Source: CAG-170 sp022779365
GTDB taxonomy: Bacteria > Bacillota > Clostridia > Oscillospirales > Oscillospiraceae
Direction: 5' to 3'
NCBI GenBank assembly: GCA_022779365.1
Contig: JALFSI010000018.1
Location: forward strand, 1-61,708
Length of the DNA: 61,708 nt
Shown: one piece after another, positions 1 to 7,601 of the stretch
Numbering within the stretch: the stretch's first letter is position 1
How the letters are laid out: every line of letters starts with the position of its first letter
The notes under the pieces: generated by a model
What the model was told of the DNA's origin: nothing
The model's database searches: none
Seen by the model: the letters and a program-made list of their open reading frames with translations, nothing else
Position numbers and translations under genes: made by a program

Positions 1-299
1 ACTTTGAAGCCGTACTTTTCCTGCACATATTCCTGAATACGCTTATAGGTCGGATGCTCCTTGACCTCGCCGGTTTCCACTTCCATTCTGACTTCAACCG
101 TCAGTGGATTTGTTTCCCGTGACAAGAGGACCACCGTCTCGTCGCGTACTGTCCGCGGCTGCTGTATCTCCCTGACAGATGGGCGTTCAGTTTTCAAGGT
201 ACATTGCTTGAGAATCTTTAAGAAAATAGGGAGCGTTTCGTGTTTTTCTACACAGATGAGAGATTTTTTCTGTACAGGCGAGAAGTTTTCTTCGGGCGG
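1..299 (-). pseudogene. RlmD/RumA-type 23S rRNA m5U methyltransferase, C-terminal tail remnant
   Basis: On the minus strand an open frame runs from a stop at 300-302 to the window edge. Its last ~50 codons contain ETVVLLSRE, then VEVETGEVKEHPTYKRIQ-like sequence and EYVQEKYGFK. I recognise these from memory as the C-terminal end and clade-specific extension of Firmicutes RlmD (RumA) methyltransferases. The catalytic SAM-binding part is absent: upstream of the match the frame reads into unrelated sequence, with no ATG before position 86. The gene continues beyond base 1. The 3' end of rumA is a known insertion site for some integrative elements, so a detached tail may mark an old integration or deletion. 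That last step is inference. Confidence 0.55.
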
Positions 300-302
300 C
301 TA

Positions 303-621
303 TAATGAATAACAAAAAACTATTGCATAGACTCACATCGCTGCGGTATCGCGGAGAAGGCAAGGGCGCTTGACAAAGCGGTCATTTGCCTGTAATATAC
401 GCCAAAACGTGCGCAGGCGGATGGAAAATGCGCTACCTGCCGCCAGAGCGGAAAACCGCCTGTCTACGGCTGGTCTTTGCGGCGGGTCGAGGATCTTCGG
501 GCGGAGACGTGCGCTCCGCAGCCTGAAAAACTGGGCAAAATTGGAATGCCTGCGAAAAAATTTTTATGCGCTGCAATAAAACGCGTTCCCCGTGCATTAT
601 TCTAGTGAAGGGTGTGAGACA
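303..621. other. Intergenic region without a recognisable gene
   Basis: Between the methyltransferase remnant and the sigma factor gene I see no convincing coding region. A short frame at 370-579 has no ribosome-binding site and an arginine-rich composition typical of random GC-rich sequence. There is a small hairpin near 500-518 (GCGGAG / CTCCGC). A weak promoter-like pair, TTGGAA at 541 and TTTATG at 563, precedes the sigma factor gene. Confidence 0.4.
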
Positions 622-1179
622 ATGCTGCTTTTTACCTTGACGTCAGGTCTCAAGCAGGCAACAGATGGTGAGGAGCTGGGCAGGCTTCTGAGAGGCATAT
701 CCCGTGGAGAACGGGAGGCTCTGGAGCGGCTGTATCAGGCGACCCGTACATCCGTTTACAGCTTCGCCCTTTCTATTTTGAAGAACCATCCCGATGCGGA
801 GGATGTGCTCCATGACTGCTATGTTGCGGTCTGGCAGAGCGCGGGGAGCTATGCCTCCCACGGAAAGCCGCTGGCGTGGATCTTGACCATTGCGAAAAAC
901 CTGTGCTTCCAGAGACTGCGCGAGCAGCGGAAAACGGAAGCCGGTCTAGAGGATCGGGAGCTGACGCTCCCGGATACCGCTGCGCTCACGATGGAGGACA
1001 GAAGTGTTCTGCGCGCCTGTCTGGAGCAGCTTTCGGATCAGGAGCGGCAGATCGTGGCGCTCCACGCCGTGGCGGGCTTTAAGCACCGCGAGATCGCGGC
1101 GCTGCTGGAGCTTCCGCTCTCAACGGTTCTTTCAAAATACAACCGGGCCATCAAACGGCTGAAACAATACTTGCAATAG
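622..1179 (+). CDS. ECF-type RNA polymerase sigma factor
   Basis: This is a 185-residue sigma-70-family factor of the extracytoplasmic-function type. It directs RNA polymerase to a small regulon. Region 2 lies at about residues 20-85 (LYQATRTSVYSFALSILKN, then PDAEDVLHDCYVAVWQ). Region 4 at about residues 115-175 has the helix-turn-helix HREIAALLELPLSTVLSKYNRA. I chose the ATG at 622 because GAAGGG sits 9 bases upstream; an in-frame ATG at 592 lacks such a site. Eight bases separate its stop from the next gene, a membrane anti-sigma protein, so the two form a sigma/anti-sigma operon that probably regulates itself. The inducing signal is not visible. Confidence 0.9.
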   Translation: MLLFTLTSGLKQATDGEELGRLLRGISRGEREALERLYQATRTSVYSFALSILKNHPDAEDVLHDCYVAVWQSAGSYASHGKPLAWILTIAKNLCFQRLREQRKTEAGLEDRELTLPDTAALTMEDRSVLRACLEQLSDQERQIVALHAVAGFKHREIAALLELPLSTVLSKYNRAIKRLKQYLQ

Positions 1180-1188
1180 GAGGCGGCG

Positions 1189-2982
1189 ATGATGACAGAT
1201 CGGGAGCTGAATGAAAAGCTCCGGCAGGCGTATGAACACGCTACGCCGGATGTGCTGGATGCCGTTCTTTCCGATTGTAATGAGCAGAAAGGACGTGTAG
1301 TCTCCATGACAACAGAAAAAAAGAAAAAAACATGGCTGCGCCCGCTGATCGCAGCGGCGGCGTGCTTGTGCCTGCTCCTCGGGGGCGGCTTTGGACTCAA
1401 AAGCTACCGTGTGAACCATATGGTGGATGCGACGGTCTCGCTGGATGTCAACCCCAGCGTGGAGCTCCAGGTCAATCAGAAGGAACGGGTGCTGAACGTA
1501 AAGGCGCTGAATGAGGACGGAAGGATCATCGTCGGCAATATGGACCTTTCCGGCAGCAGCCTGGATGTGGCGGTCAACGCTCTGATCGGCTCGATGCTCC
1601 AGAACGGCTACCTCAACGAGCTGGCGAACTCCATCCTGATCAGCGTGGATAACGACGATCTCGTCCGCGGAGCGGATCTGCAGGCGCGCTTGAGCGCGGA
1701 GGTCGATCGGCTGCTCCAGACAGACTCGTTCAGCGCCTCGGTGCTGAGCCAGACCGTGGTCAGGAGCAGCGAGCTCCAGCAGATGGCGGAGCAGTATGGC
1801 ATCACGCTTGGTAAGGCGCAGCTTATTCAGGATATTCTCAGCAGGAGCACGCTGCATACCTTTGACGAGCTTGCACCGCTGTCCATCAATGAGCTGAATC
1901 TGCTGCTGGGCAAGGAAACGGCGGCGGCGACGCAGGTGACGGTCGTCGGCACAGCCAGCGAGAAGGGCTACATCGGTGAGGCAAAGGCCAAGACGGTCGC
2001 GCTGGAACGGGCGGGCGTAACGGAAAGCGAGCTTCTGCTCTATAAGATCGGTCTGGACACCCACGATGGCACGATGGTCTACGACGTGGAGTTCACCACG
2101 GACAGCTATGAATTTGACTGCGACGTGAACGCGAAAACAGGGGAGATCGTCAAGTTTGAAAAGGAATACAACGGCGTCGCGCCTGCTGTTTCCGCACAGC
2201 CCGATACCGCGCAGCCCAATACGAACCAGACGGCGGGGGAGATCACGGTGGAGGAAGCCAAAACGATCGCCCTGAACCACGCCGGTGTTAAGGCAGCGGA
2301 CGCGACCTTCATCCAGGCGAAGCGCGACTACGATAACGGTCGCAGCGTGTATGAGATCGAGTTCGTCGTCGCTTCCGGCAACGGCTATCTGGAGTACGAT
2401 TATGACATCGCCACGGCGGACGGCAGCATCGTGAGCTTCGACTACGACATCGAGGGCTACGCCGCGCCGGTCACTGCCCAGCCTGCCGCAACGCAGGCGA
2501 AGGGCAGCATCACCGTCGAAGAAGCCAAAACGATCGCCTTGAACCACGCCGGTCTGACTGCCGATGCCGTCACGTTTGTCCAAGCAAAGCAGGACTACGA
2601 CGACGGCAGGCTGGTCTACGAGATCGAGTTTGTCACGACCTCCAACAATGGCTATTTGGAATACAACTACGAGATCGACGCCGCGACGGGGAGCATTCTG
2701 AGCTATGACTACGATGCCGAGAGCTACACGCCGCAGCCGACGACAACGACGCCCAGCACCGCGACCGGCGCGCTGATCGACGAGGCGACGGCAAAGCTGA
2801 CGGCGGTCAATCAGGTGCCCGGCGCGTCCACATCGGACATCTACGAGTGGAAGCTGGACTACGACGACGGGCGCTGGGAGTACGAGGGCAAGATCATCTA
2901 CAACCAGATGGAGTTCGAGTTCACCATCGACGCCGCCACCGGCGCGGTGATCGAGTGGGATGTGGAGTCCATCTACGACTAA
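1189..2982 (+). CDS. RsgI-like membrane anti-sigma factor with four PepSY domains
   Basis: This 597-residue single-pass membrane protein is the probable partner and inhibitor of the preceding sigma factor. Residues 1-48 are cytoplasmic, and one transmembrane helix (IAAAACLCLLLGGGFG) follows at about 50-68. The outer part begins with DATVSLDVNPSVELQVN, the hallmark of the RsgI middle domain. Four PepSY repeats follow at about 260-325, 350-420, 440-510 and 527-597; repeats 2 and 3 both begin VEEAKTIALNHAG and are close duplicates. PepSY domains often bind or inhibit peptidases, so the outer face may sense proteolysis or a cell-wall ligand (inference). AGGAGGCGG lies just before the ATG at 1189, and the gene ends in a strong terminator. 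Confidence 0.88.
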   Translation: MMTDRELNEKLRQAYEHATPDVLDAVLSDCNEQKGRVVSMTTEKKKKTWLRPLIAAAACLCLLLGGGFGLKSYRVNHMVDATVSLDVNPSVELQVNQKERVLNVKALNEDGRIIVGNMDLSGSSLDVAVNALIGSMLQNGYLNELANSILISVDNDDLVRGADLQARLSAEVDRLLQTDSFSASVLSQTVVRSSELQQMAEQYGITLGKAQLIQDILSRSTLHTFDELAPLSINELNLLLGKETAAATQVTVVGTASEKGYIGEAKAKTVALERAGVTESELLLYKIGLDTHDGTMVYDVEFTTDSYEFDCDVNAKTGEIVKFEKEYNGVAPAVSAQPDTAQPNTNQTAGEITVEEAKTIALNHAGVKAADATFIQAKRDYDNGRSVYEIEFVVASGNGYLEYDYDIATADGSIVSFDYDIEGYAAPVTAQPAATQAKGSITVEEAKTIALNHAGLTADAVTFVQAKQDYDDGRLVYEIEFVTTSNNGYLEYNYEIDAATGSILSYDYDAESYTPQPTTTTPSTATGALIDEATAKLTAVNQVPGASTSDIYEWKLDYDDGRWEYEGKIIYNQMEFEFTIDAATGAVIEWDVESIYD

Positions 2983-2995
2983 TGGGCGCAAAAAG

Positions 2996-3033
2996 CAACA
3001 GGCAGCTGGCTGTGACCAGCTGCCTGTTGTTTT
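2996..3033 (+). terminator. Rho-independent terminator of the sigma/anti-sigma operon
   Basis: A perfect 14-bp stem (2996-3009 with 3016-3029) has a 6-base loop and is followed by TTTT. Confidence 0.88.
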
Positions 3034-3128
3034 GAAGGGAACTTTACTTCCTGCTGACAGCATACCTGAATTTTAGGCAATAATCAACCGATTTGTTTGG
3101 AATGTGCGCAGCTCCATGCGATTTGCTA

Positions 3129-3157
3129 TTGCTATTTTTCGCAGCAGCCCGTATACT
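3129..3157 (+). promoter_or_regulatory. Predicted promoter of metY-metA-degV
   Basis: TTGCTA (3129-3134) and TATACT (3152-3157) are separated by 17 bp. The implied leader of about 30 bases is too short for a SAM riboswitch or T-box, so the usual RNA-based control of methionine genes is not visible here. Confidence 0.6.
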
Positions 3158-3193
3158 ATTGCACAACAGAAAAGCCACGAAAGGAGAACCATT

Positions 3194-4471
3194 ATGGCAC
3201 AGCTTGGACTTGGTACGCGATGCGTACAGGCGGGGTATGATCCCAAAAACGGCGAGCCGCGGCAGATCCCCATCATCCAGAGCACGACGTTCAAATATGA
3301 GAGCTGCGAGCAGATGGGAAAGCTCTTTGACCTTGAGGCGAGCGGCTATTTTTACTCGCGTTTGCAGAACCCGACAAATGACGCCGTTGCGGCGCGCATT
3401 GCCGCGCTGGAGGGCGGCACGGCGGCGATGCTCACCTCGTCCGGGCAGGCGGCGATCTTCTTTGCCGTATTCAATATCGTGGGCGCGGGCGACCATCTGG
3501 TCAGCTCCTCCAGCATTTACGGCGGCAGCTTCAATCTGTTTGCCGTCACCATGAAGCGCATGGGCGTGGAGGTCACGTTTGTAGACCCGGATTGCAGCCC
3601 CGAGGAGCTGGACGCCGCGTTCCGCCCCAATACGAAGGCAATGTACGGCGAGACGATCGCAAACCCCGCGCTCACCGTGCTCGACATCGAAAAATTTGCG
3701 GCGGCGGCGCACCGGCACGGCGTGCCGCTCATCGTGGACAACACGTTCGCAACGCCCATCAATTGCCGCCCGTTCGAGTGGGGCGCGGATATTGTGGTGC
3801 ATTCCACCACGAAATATATGGACGGTCACGCGGGCGCTATCGGCGGCGCGATCGTGGATTCCGGCAGGTTTGATTGGACGAAGCACCCGGATAAATATCC
3901 CGGCTTGTGCGAGCCGGACGAGAGCTATCACGGCGTGACGTATACCGAGCGCTTCGGGCTGGCAGGGGCGTATATCACCAAGGCGACCGTGCAGCTCATG
4001 CGCGACCTTGGCGCGATCCAGTCGCCGCAGAGTGCGTACTACCTGAATCTCGGCTTGGAGAGCCTGCATGTGCGGATGCCGCGCCACTGCGAAAACGCGC
4101 AGCGCGTGGCGGAGTTTTTGCAGCGGCATGAGAACGTGTCGTGGGTGCAGTATTGCGGTCTGCCGGGCGACAAATACTATGCGCTGGGGCAGAAATATCT
4201 GCCGCACGGCTCGTGCGGCGTGGTGTCCTTCGGCGTGAAGGGCGGGCGCGCGGCGGCGGAGGCTGTGATGGGAAGGCTCAAGGTCGCGTCCATCGAGACG
4301 CATGTGGCGGACTCCCATACCTGCTGCCTGCATCCGGCGTCCACCACGCACCGGCAGATGAGCGCTGAAGAACTGCTTGCCGCCGGCGTGCGTGAGGATC
4401 TCATCCGCTACTCCTGCGGTTTGGAGGATGCAGAGGATCTGATCGCTGATCTTACGCAGGCGCTGCGGTAA
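3194..4471 (+). CDS. metY: O-acetylhomoserine sulfhydrylase (aminocarboxypropyltransferase)
   Basis: This 425-residue PLP enzyme of the Cys/Met-metabolism family makes L-homocysteine from O-acetylhomoserine and sulfide in the cytoplasm. It opens with the family N-terminus (LGTRCVQAGYDPKNGEPRQIP). The PLP phosphate-binding SSGQAA is at 82-87, and the Schiff-base lysine is K207 in VVHSTTKYMDGHAG. Length matches the MetY family, which is longer than MetB/MetC. AAGGAG lies 8 bases before the ATG at 3194; an in-frame start at 3104 would overlap the promoter. The next gene, metA, supplies the O-acetylhomoserine, which supports the substrate assignment. Confidence 0.93.
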   Translation: MAQLGLGTRCVQAGYDPKNGEPRQIPIIQSTTFKYESCEQMGKLFDLEASGYFYSRLQNPTNDAVAARIAALEGGTAAMLTSSGQAAIFFAVFNIVGAGDHLVSSSSIYGGSFNLFAVTMKRMGVEVTFVDPDCSPEELDAAFRPNTKAMYGETIANPALTVLDIEKFAAAAHRHGVPLIVDNTFATPINCRPFEWGADIVVHSTTKYMDGHAGAIGGAIVDSGRFDWTKHPDKYPGLCEPDESYHGVTYTERFGLAGAYITKATVQLMRDLGAIQSPQSAYYLNLGLESLHVRMPRHCENAQRVAEFLQRHENVSWVQYCGLPGDKYYALGQKYLPHGSCGVVSFGVKGGRAAAEAVMGRLKVASIETHVADSHTCCLHPASTTHRQMSAEELLAAGVREDLIRYSCGLEDAEDLIADLTQALR

Positions 4472-4493
4472 GGCGCAGGAAAGGAAGCACCGT

Positions 4494-5435
4494 ATGCCTA
4501 TCAAGATCCCAAACGGACTGCCGGCGGCGCAGACGCTGGCAGAGGAAAATATTTTCGTGATGAACGAAACGCGGGCGACCACGCAGGACATCCGCCCGCT
4601 GCAAATTCTCGTTCTGAATCTGATGCCCACAAAGATCGCCACGGAGACGCAGCTCTCGCGGCTGCTCGGCAATACGCCGCTGCAGGTCGAGCTGGAGCTT
4701 CTGCACACGTCCAGCCATGAGTCGAAAAACACCGCCCGCGAGCACCTGTTCCAGTTTTACAAGGTGTTCGACGAGGTAAAGGAGCGCAATTTTGACGGCA
4801 TGATCATCACCGGCGCGCCGGTGGAGCAGATGCCCTTTGAGCAGGTCGAATACTGGGACGAGCTGTGCCGGATCATGGAGTGGAGCAAGACGCACGTCTA
4901 TTCCACGTTCCATATCTGCTGGGGCGCGCAGGCGGGGCTGTATTACCATTACGGCATCCGAAAGGTCGAGCTGCCGGAAAAGCTGTTCGGCGTATACCCG
5001 CACAGGGTCGAGCGGCGGTTCTCCATGCTCATGCGCGGCTTTGACGACACGTTCATGGTGCCGCATTCGCGCCATACGACCGTGCTGCGCGAGGACATCG
5101 AGCGCTGCGGTCGGCTGAAGCTCCTCGCGTCCTCCGAGCAGGCGGGCGTTTACGCCGTATCAACGGCGGGCGGGCGGCAGATCTTCATCACCGGGCACTC
5201 GGAGTACGACGCACGCACGCTGGAGGCAGAGTACCTGCGGGACAAGGCCGCCGGGCTGCCCATCCACATGCCGGAGAATTATTACCCCAATAATGACGAC
5301 ACCCAGCCGCCCATGGTCACATGGCGCAGCCACGCGAGCCTCCTGTACCAGAACTGGCTGAACTACTTCGTCTACCAGACGACCCCATACGACATTTCCA
5401 ATATCCGACCCATTCCCACTACGGAGGATTTATGA
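4494..5435 (+). CDS. metA: Homoserine O-acetyltransferase, MetA family
   Basis: The 313-residue MetA-type (GATase-like) acyltransferase activates homoserine for methionine synthesis. The nucleophile is C142 in FHICWGAQAG, and H235 and E237 in TGHSEYD complete the active site. Residue 111 is Glu (GAPVEQMPF). In this family Glu111 is reported to give acetyl-CoA specificity and Gly succinyl-CoA specificity. The product should therefore be O-acetylhomoserine, the substrate of the MetY encoded 22 bases upstream. Its stop overlaps the next start (ATGA at 5432-5435). Confidence 0.93.
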   Translation: MPIKIPNGLPAAQTLAEENIFVMNETRATTQDIRPLQILVLNLMPTKIATETQLSRLLGNTPLQVELELLHTSSHESKNTAREHLFQFYKVFDEVKERNFDGMIITGAPVEQMPFEQVEYWDELCRIMEWSKTHVYSTFHICWGAQAGLYYHYGIRKVELPEKLFGVYPHRVERRFSMLMRGFDDTFMVPHSRHTTVLREDIERCGRLKLLASSEQAGVYAVSTAGGRQIFITGHSEYDARTLEAEYLRDKAAGLPIHMPENYYPNNDDTQPPMVTWRSHASLLYQNWLNYFVYQTTPYDISNIRPIPTTEDL

Positions 5436-6295
5436 AGCAAGTACAGATCATTGTAGATTCCACGGCAGATATGCCGGAACGGTTTGCGGCGCAGTGCCGC
5501 ATCGTGCCGCTGACGGTGCATTTCGGCAGCGAAACGCTCGTTGAGGGCGTGACGATCGACCGCCGCCGGTTTTATGAGCGCTTGGTGGAGAGTGACGTCC
5601 TGCCCACCACCAGTCAGGCGACGCCCGCCGCGTTCCAGACGGTATTTGAGGACGTCGCCCGCGCGGGCAGCAGCGCCGTCGTCATTACGCTCTCGTCCAA
5701 GCTCTCCGGCACATACCAGAGTGCCTGCATCGCGGCGGCGGACTATGACGATATTTACGTCGTGGACAGCCGGAGCGTCGCCATCGGCGCGGGTATCCTC
5801 ACCGAGTATGCGCTGCGCTGCGTCTCCGACGGTATGGACGCCAAAACGCTTGCCGCCCATTTGGAGCAGAAGCGGGAGGACATCTGCCTGCTCGCGCTTC
5901 TCGATACGCTCGAATACCTCAAGCGCGGCGGGCGGGTGTCCAAGGCAGTGGCGCTTGCAGGCGGGCTGCTGAGCATCAAGCCGGTCGTTACCATCCAGGA
6001 TGGCGAGATCCAGCTCGTCGGCAAGGCGCGCGGCTCGAAGCAGGGGAATAACCTGCTCACGGAAAAGATCGCCCAGTGCGGCGGCGTGGATTTTTCCCTG
6101 CCGGTTTTGCTCGGGTACAGCGGACTGAGTGACGCGTGCCTGCAAAAATATGTGGAGGACAGCCGCGCCCTCTGGCAGGGGCAGATCGACAAGCTGGAAT
6201 CCACGCTGATCTGCAGCGTCATCGGAACGCACACAGGTCCGGGCGTGGTGGCAGTCGCGTTCTTCCACAAAAGCGGGCAAGCGGCATACAGATGA
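5432..6295 (+). CDS. DegV family fatty-acid-binding protein
   Basis: This 287-residue DegV-family protein starts with the typical IIVDSTADMPE. It continues with TTSQATPAAF, the fatty-acid-contacting loop, and ITLSSKLSGTYQSA. In Firmicutes, DegV/FakB proteins bind a fatty acid and can present it to the kinase FakA; no FakA gene is in this window. The start at 5432 overlaps the metA stop by four bases, so it is co-translated with metA, although a link to methionine synthesis is not obvious. GGAGG lies 6-10 bases upstream inside the end of metA. Confidence 0.87.
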   Translation: MKQVQIIVDSTADMPERFAAQCRIVPLTVHFGSETLVEGVTIDRRRFYERLVESDVLPTTSQATPAAFQTVFEDVARAGSSAVVITLSSKLSGTYQSACIAAADYDDIYVVDSRSVAIGAGILTEYALRCVSDGMDAKTLAAHLEQKREDICLLALLDTLEYLKRGGRVSKAVALAGGLLSIKPVVTIQDGEIQLVGKARGSKQGNNLLTEKIAQCGGVDFSLPVLLGYSGLSDACLQKYVEDSRALWQGQIDKLESTLICSVIGTHTGPGVVAVAFFHKSGQAAYR

Positions 6296-6314
6296 TTGTG
6301 CCCGTCCATACAAG

Positions 6315-6392
6315 AAATGAACTCTCGATACACCGAGAGCTCATTTGTCAAGCGGAAAATCGCGCCTCCCGGGATTTCGGGGGGCGCGATTT
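6315..6392 (+). terminator. Two consecutive hairpins after degV
   Basis: The first hairpin pairs 6315-6327 with 6334-6346, with one mismatch. The second pairs 6357-6366 with 6383-6392 (AAATCGCGCC / GGCGCGATTT) and has an added CCC/GGG. No long U-run follows, so the second is only a probable terminator. Confidence 0.55.
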
Positions 6393-6437
6393 ATTGTATT
6401 GCAAACCAACACAATCATATTTGAAAGGAGTGTTTTT

Positions 6438-6574
6438 ATGGCTACAAGTGTTATGCAGGTGCGTGTTGATGATGATCTCCGCGCCAAGGCTGCTGCCGTC
6501 TACGATGAACTCGGCATCGACCTTCCCACCGCTATCATTTCATTCGCACCATGATTGCCGAAAACTATAGATGA
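6438..6574 (+). pseudogene. RelB/DinJ-family antitoxin, frameshifted remnant
   Basis: The first 33 codons read MATSVMQVRVDDDLRAKAAA then VYDELGIDLPTAI, the N-terminal ribbon-helix-helix region of DinJ/RelB antitoxins. The frame then ends early at 6552-6554. Another frame continues with FIRTMIAENYR, which resembles the next DinJ segment, before stopping at 6572-6574. A good AAAGGAG site precedes the ATG. No YafQ/RelE toxin gene follows. I read this as a dead antitoxin left from a lost type II toxin-antitoxin locus. Confidence 0.72.
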
Positions 6575-6606
6575 AATCGCAGCTTGTGGAGGTTCAAAAG
6601 TTTGCG

Positions 6607-6951
6607 CTATACCGCTCCGCTCCGAAGATAGTGCGTAAGAATTCGCAGGAACTGCGCAGATGTCGGAGCTGTCGTCAGTGGTCGGTAAGTAAGACCGCGC
6701 AGAAAAGCGGCGTTTTTGTGCCAGGATTCACAGGCGAAGCCGTCAATACTTCGGACGACCTGAAAAGGATTTACGTTATACTGGCTTGCCACTTCTGGAT
6801 ATAGTTGCTGCGATGGATCTACCAGCCAATGCGGATTGAGCGCGGCAAGATAAACCGCGTAGGATAAATGAAAGAAGGCGGTGCTGGTCGCAGAGAAACC
6901 GAGGTGGTACAGCAGATCATAGACTTCGACAATGTCTGTTACAGAATTCAT
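6607..6951 (-). CDS. Stand-alone Spo0A C-terminal-type DNA-binding protein
   Basis: The product has 114 residues. Residues ~5-85 (EVYDLLYHLGFSATSTAFFH, then ALNPHWLVDPSQQLYPEVAS and NVNPFQVVRSI) match the layout of the Spo0A effector domain, including the recognition-helix region. There is no N-terminal receiver domain, so phosphorelay control is not possible for this protein itself. Its start overlaps the stop of the upstream XRE gene by four bases (ATGA, 6948-6951), so the two are co-translated and probably work together. It may act on Spo0A-box-like sites. The assignment is by eye. Confidence 0.72.
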   Translation of the reverse strand: MNSVTDIVEVYDLLYHLGFSATSTAFFHLSYAVYLAALNPHWLVDPSQQLYPEVASQYNVNPFQVVRSIDGFACESWHKNAAFLRGLTYRPLTTAPTSAQFLRILTHYLRSGAV

Positions 6952-7214
6952 GCCGCATCCGTCCCCTCCAGCGCTTGAACACGCTGCACAAACTGTCGGA
7001 TCAACGCACCCTGCGCCTCTGCATCCAGCATGGACAAGAGAAACATCAGGGTCGGTGCGGAAGTCGCGTATCTCCCACGCTCCAAATCACTGTATGCGCG
7101 GCTGGAAATACGAAGCCGCTCTGCCATCGCCTCCTGCGTCAGCGCCATCTGCTGCCGCAGGGAAGACAATTCCGCGGAAAGAAGCTCTGAGAGCAGTGCC
7201 GGATATGGTTTCAT
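6948..7214 (-). CDS. XRE-family helix-turn-helix regulator
   Basis: This 88-residue Cro/C1-type DNA-binding protein has its helix-turn-helix in LRQQMALTQEAMAERLRISS and the following YSDLERGRYATSAPTLM. I chose the ATG at 7214 because an upstream in-frame ATG (7229) is immediately followed by GGAGGTC, which is the ribosome-binding site for 7214. It is translationally coupled to the Spo0A_C-like gene. AT-rich sequence (TATTAT, TATAAA) just upstream on the minus strand probably contains the promoter. Confidence 0.83.
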   Translation of the reverse strand: MKPYPALLSELLSAELSSLRQQMALTQEAMAERLRISSRAYSDLERGRYATSAPTLMFLLSMLDAEAQGALIRQFVQRVQALEGTDAA

Positions 7215-7229
7215 CCTAAAGACCTCCAT

Positions 7230-7601
7230 AATTTATAATAAAGCCATTACGGAGATTTTATGCCGAAATGAAGCTTGCTTCCATGAAGTACACTTCGTTA
7301 CGCAGGCCCAGACCTCGTGAAAAAGCGGGTGGAAGCACATAAAACAGTGTCGATCCAATAAAATACCAGAATATCCAATGTGCCAGCATGGACAGGGGAG
7401 ACCATGAACGTCAGAAAACCCATAGGTTACGGCACAATGTACAGGGATTTCCTTTCCGCTCTATAACGGCAGTCTCGTATGAGGCTGCCGTAAAATTTTT
7501 GTGTGCGCACTCGGTGAACAGGGAATCTTTGAGCTTCCATGTAGGGCGGACGTGTGGTATACTACGCTTGTCAACCGAAATTTAATCAAAGGAGTTTTTG
7601 C
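7230..7601. other. Intergenic region with one terminator-like hairpin
   Basis: I found no credible gene here; a short frame at 7388-7585 lacks a ribosome-binding site. A hairpin at 7466-7491 (11-bp stem with one G-T pair, loop GTAT) followed by AAAATTTTT may be a terminator. The XRE promoter lies at the left end and the peptidase ribosome-binding site at the right end. Confidence 0.45.

Noticed and set aside
1132..3063. Long minus-strand open frame (643 codons) opposite the anti-sigma gene
   Set aside because: It is a frame shadow of GC-rich coding sequence. It has runs of Val, Arg and Leu with no domain, no ribosome-binding site, and it covers a well-supported plus-strand gene.
3034..3193. 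Possible SAM riboswitch or T-box before metY
   Set aside because: The predicted transcript leader is only about 30 bases and I see no K-turn, SAM-I core or T-box sequence.
7388..7585. Small ORF upstream of the M3 peptidase
   Set aside because: No ribosome-binding site, no similarity I recognise, and it spans a terminator-like hairpin.
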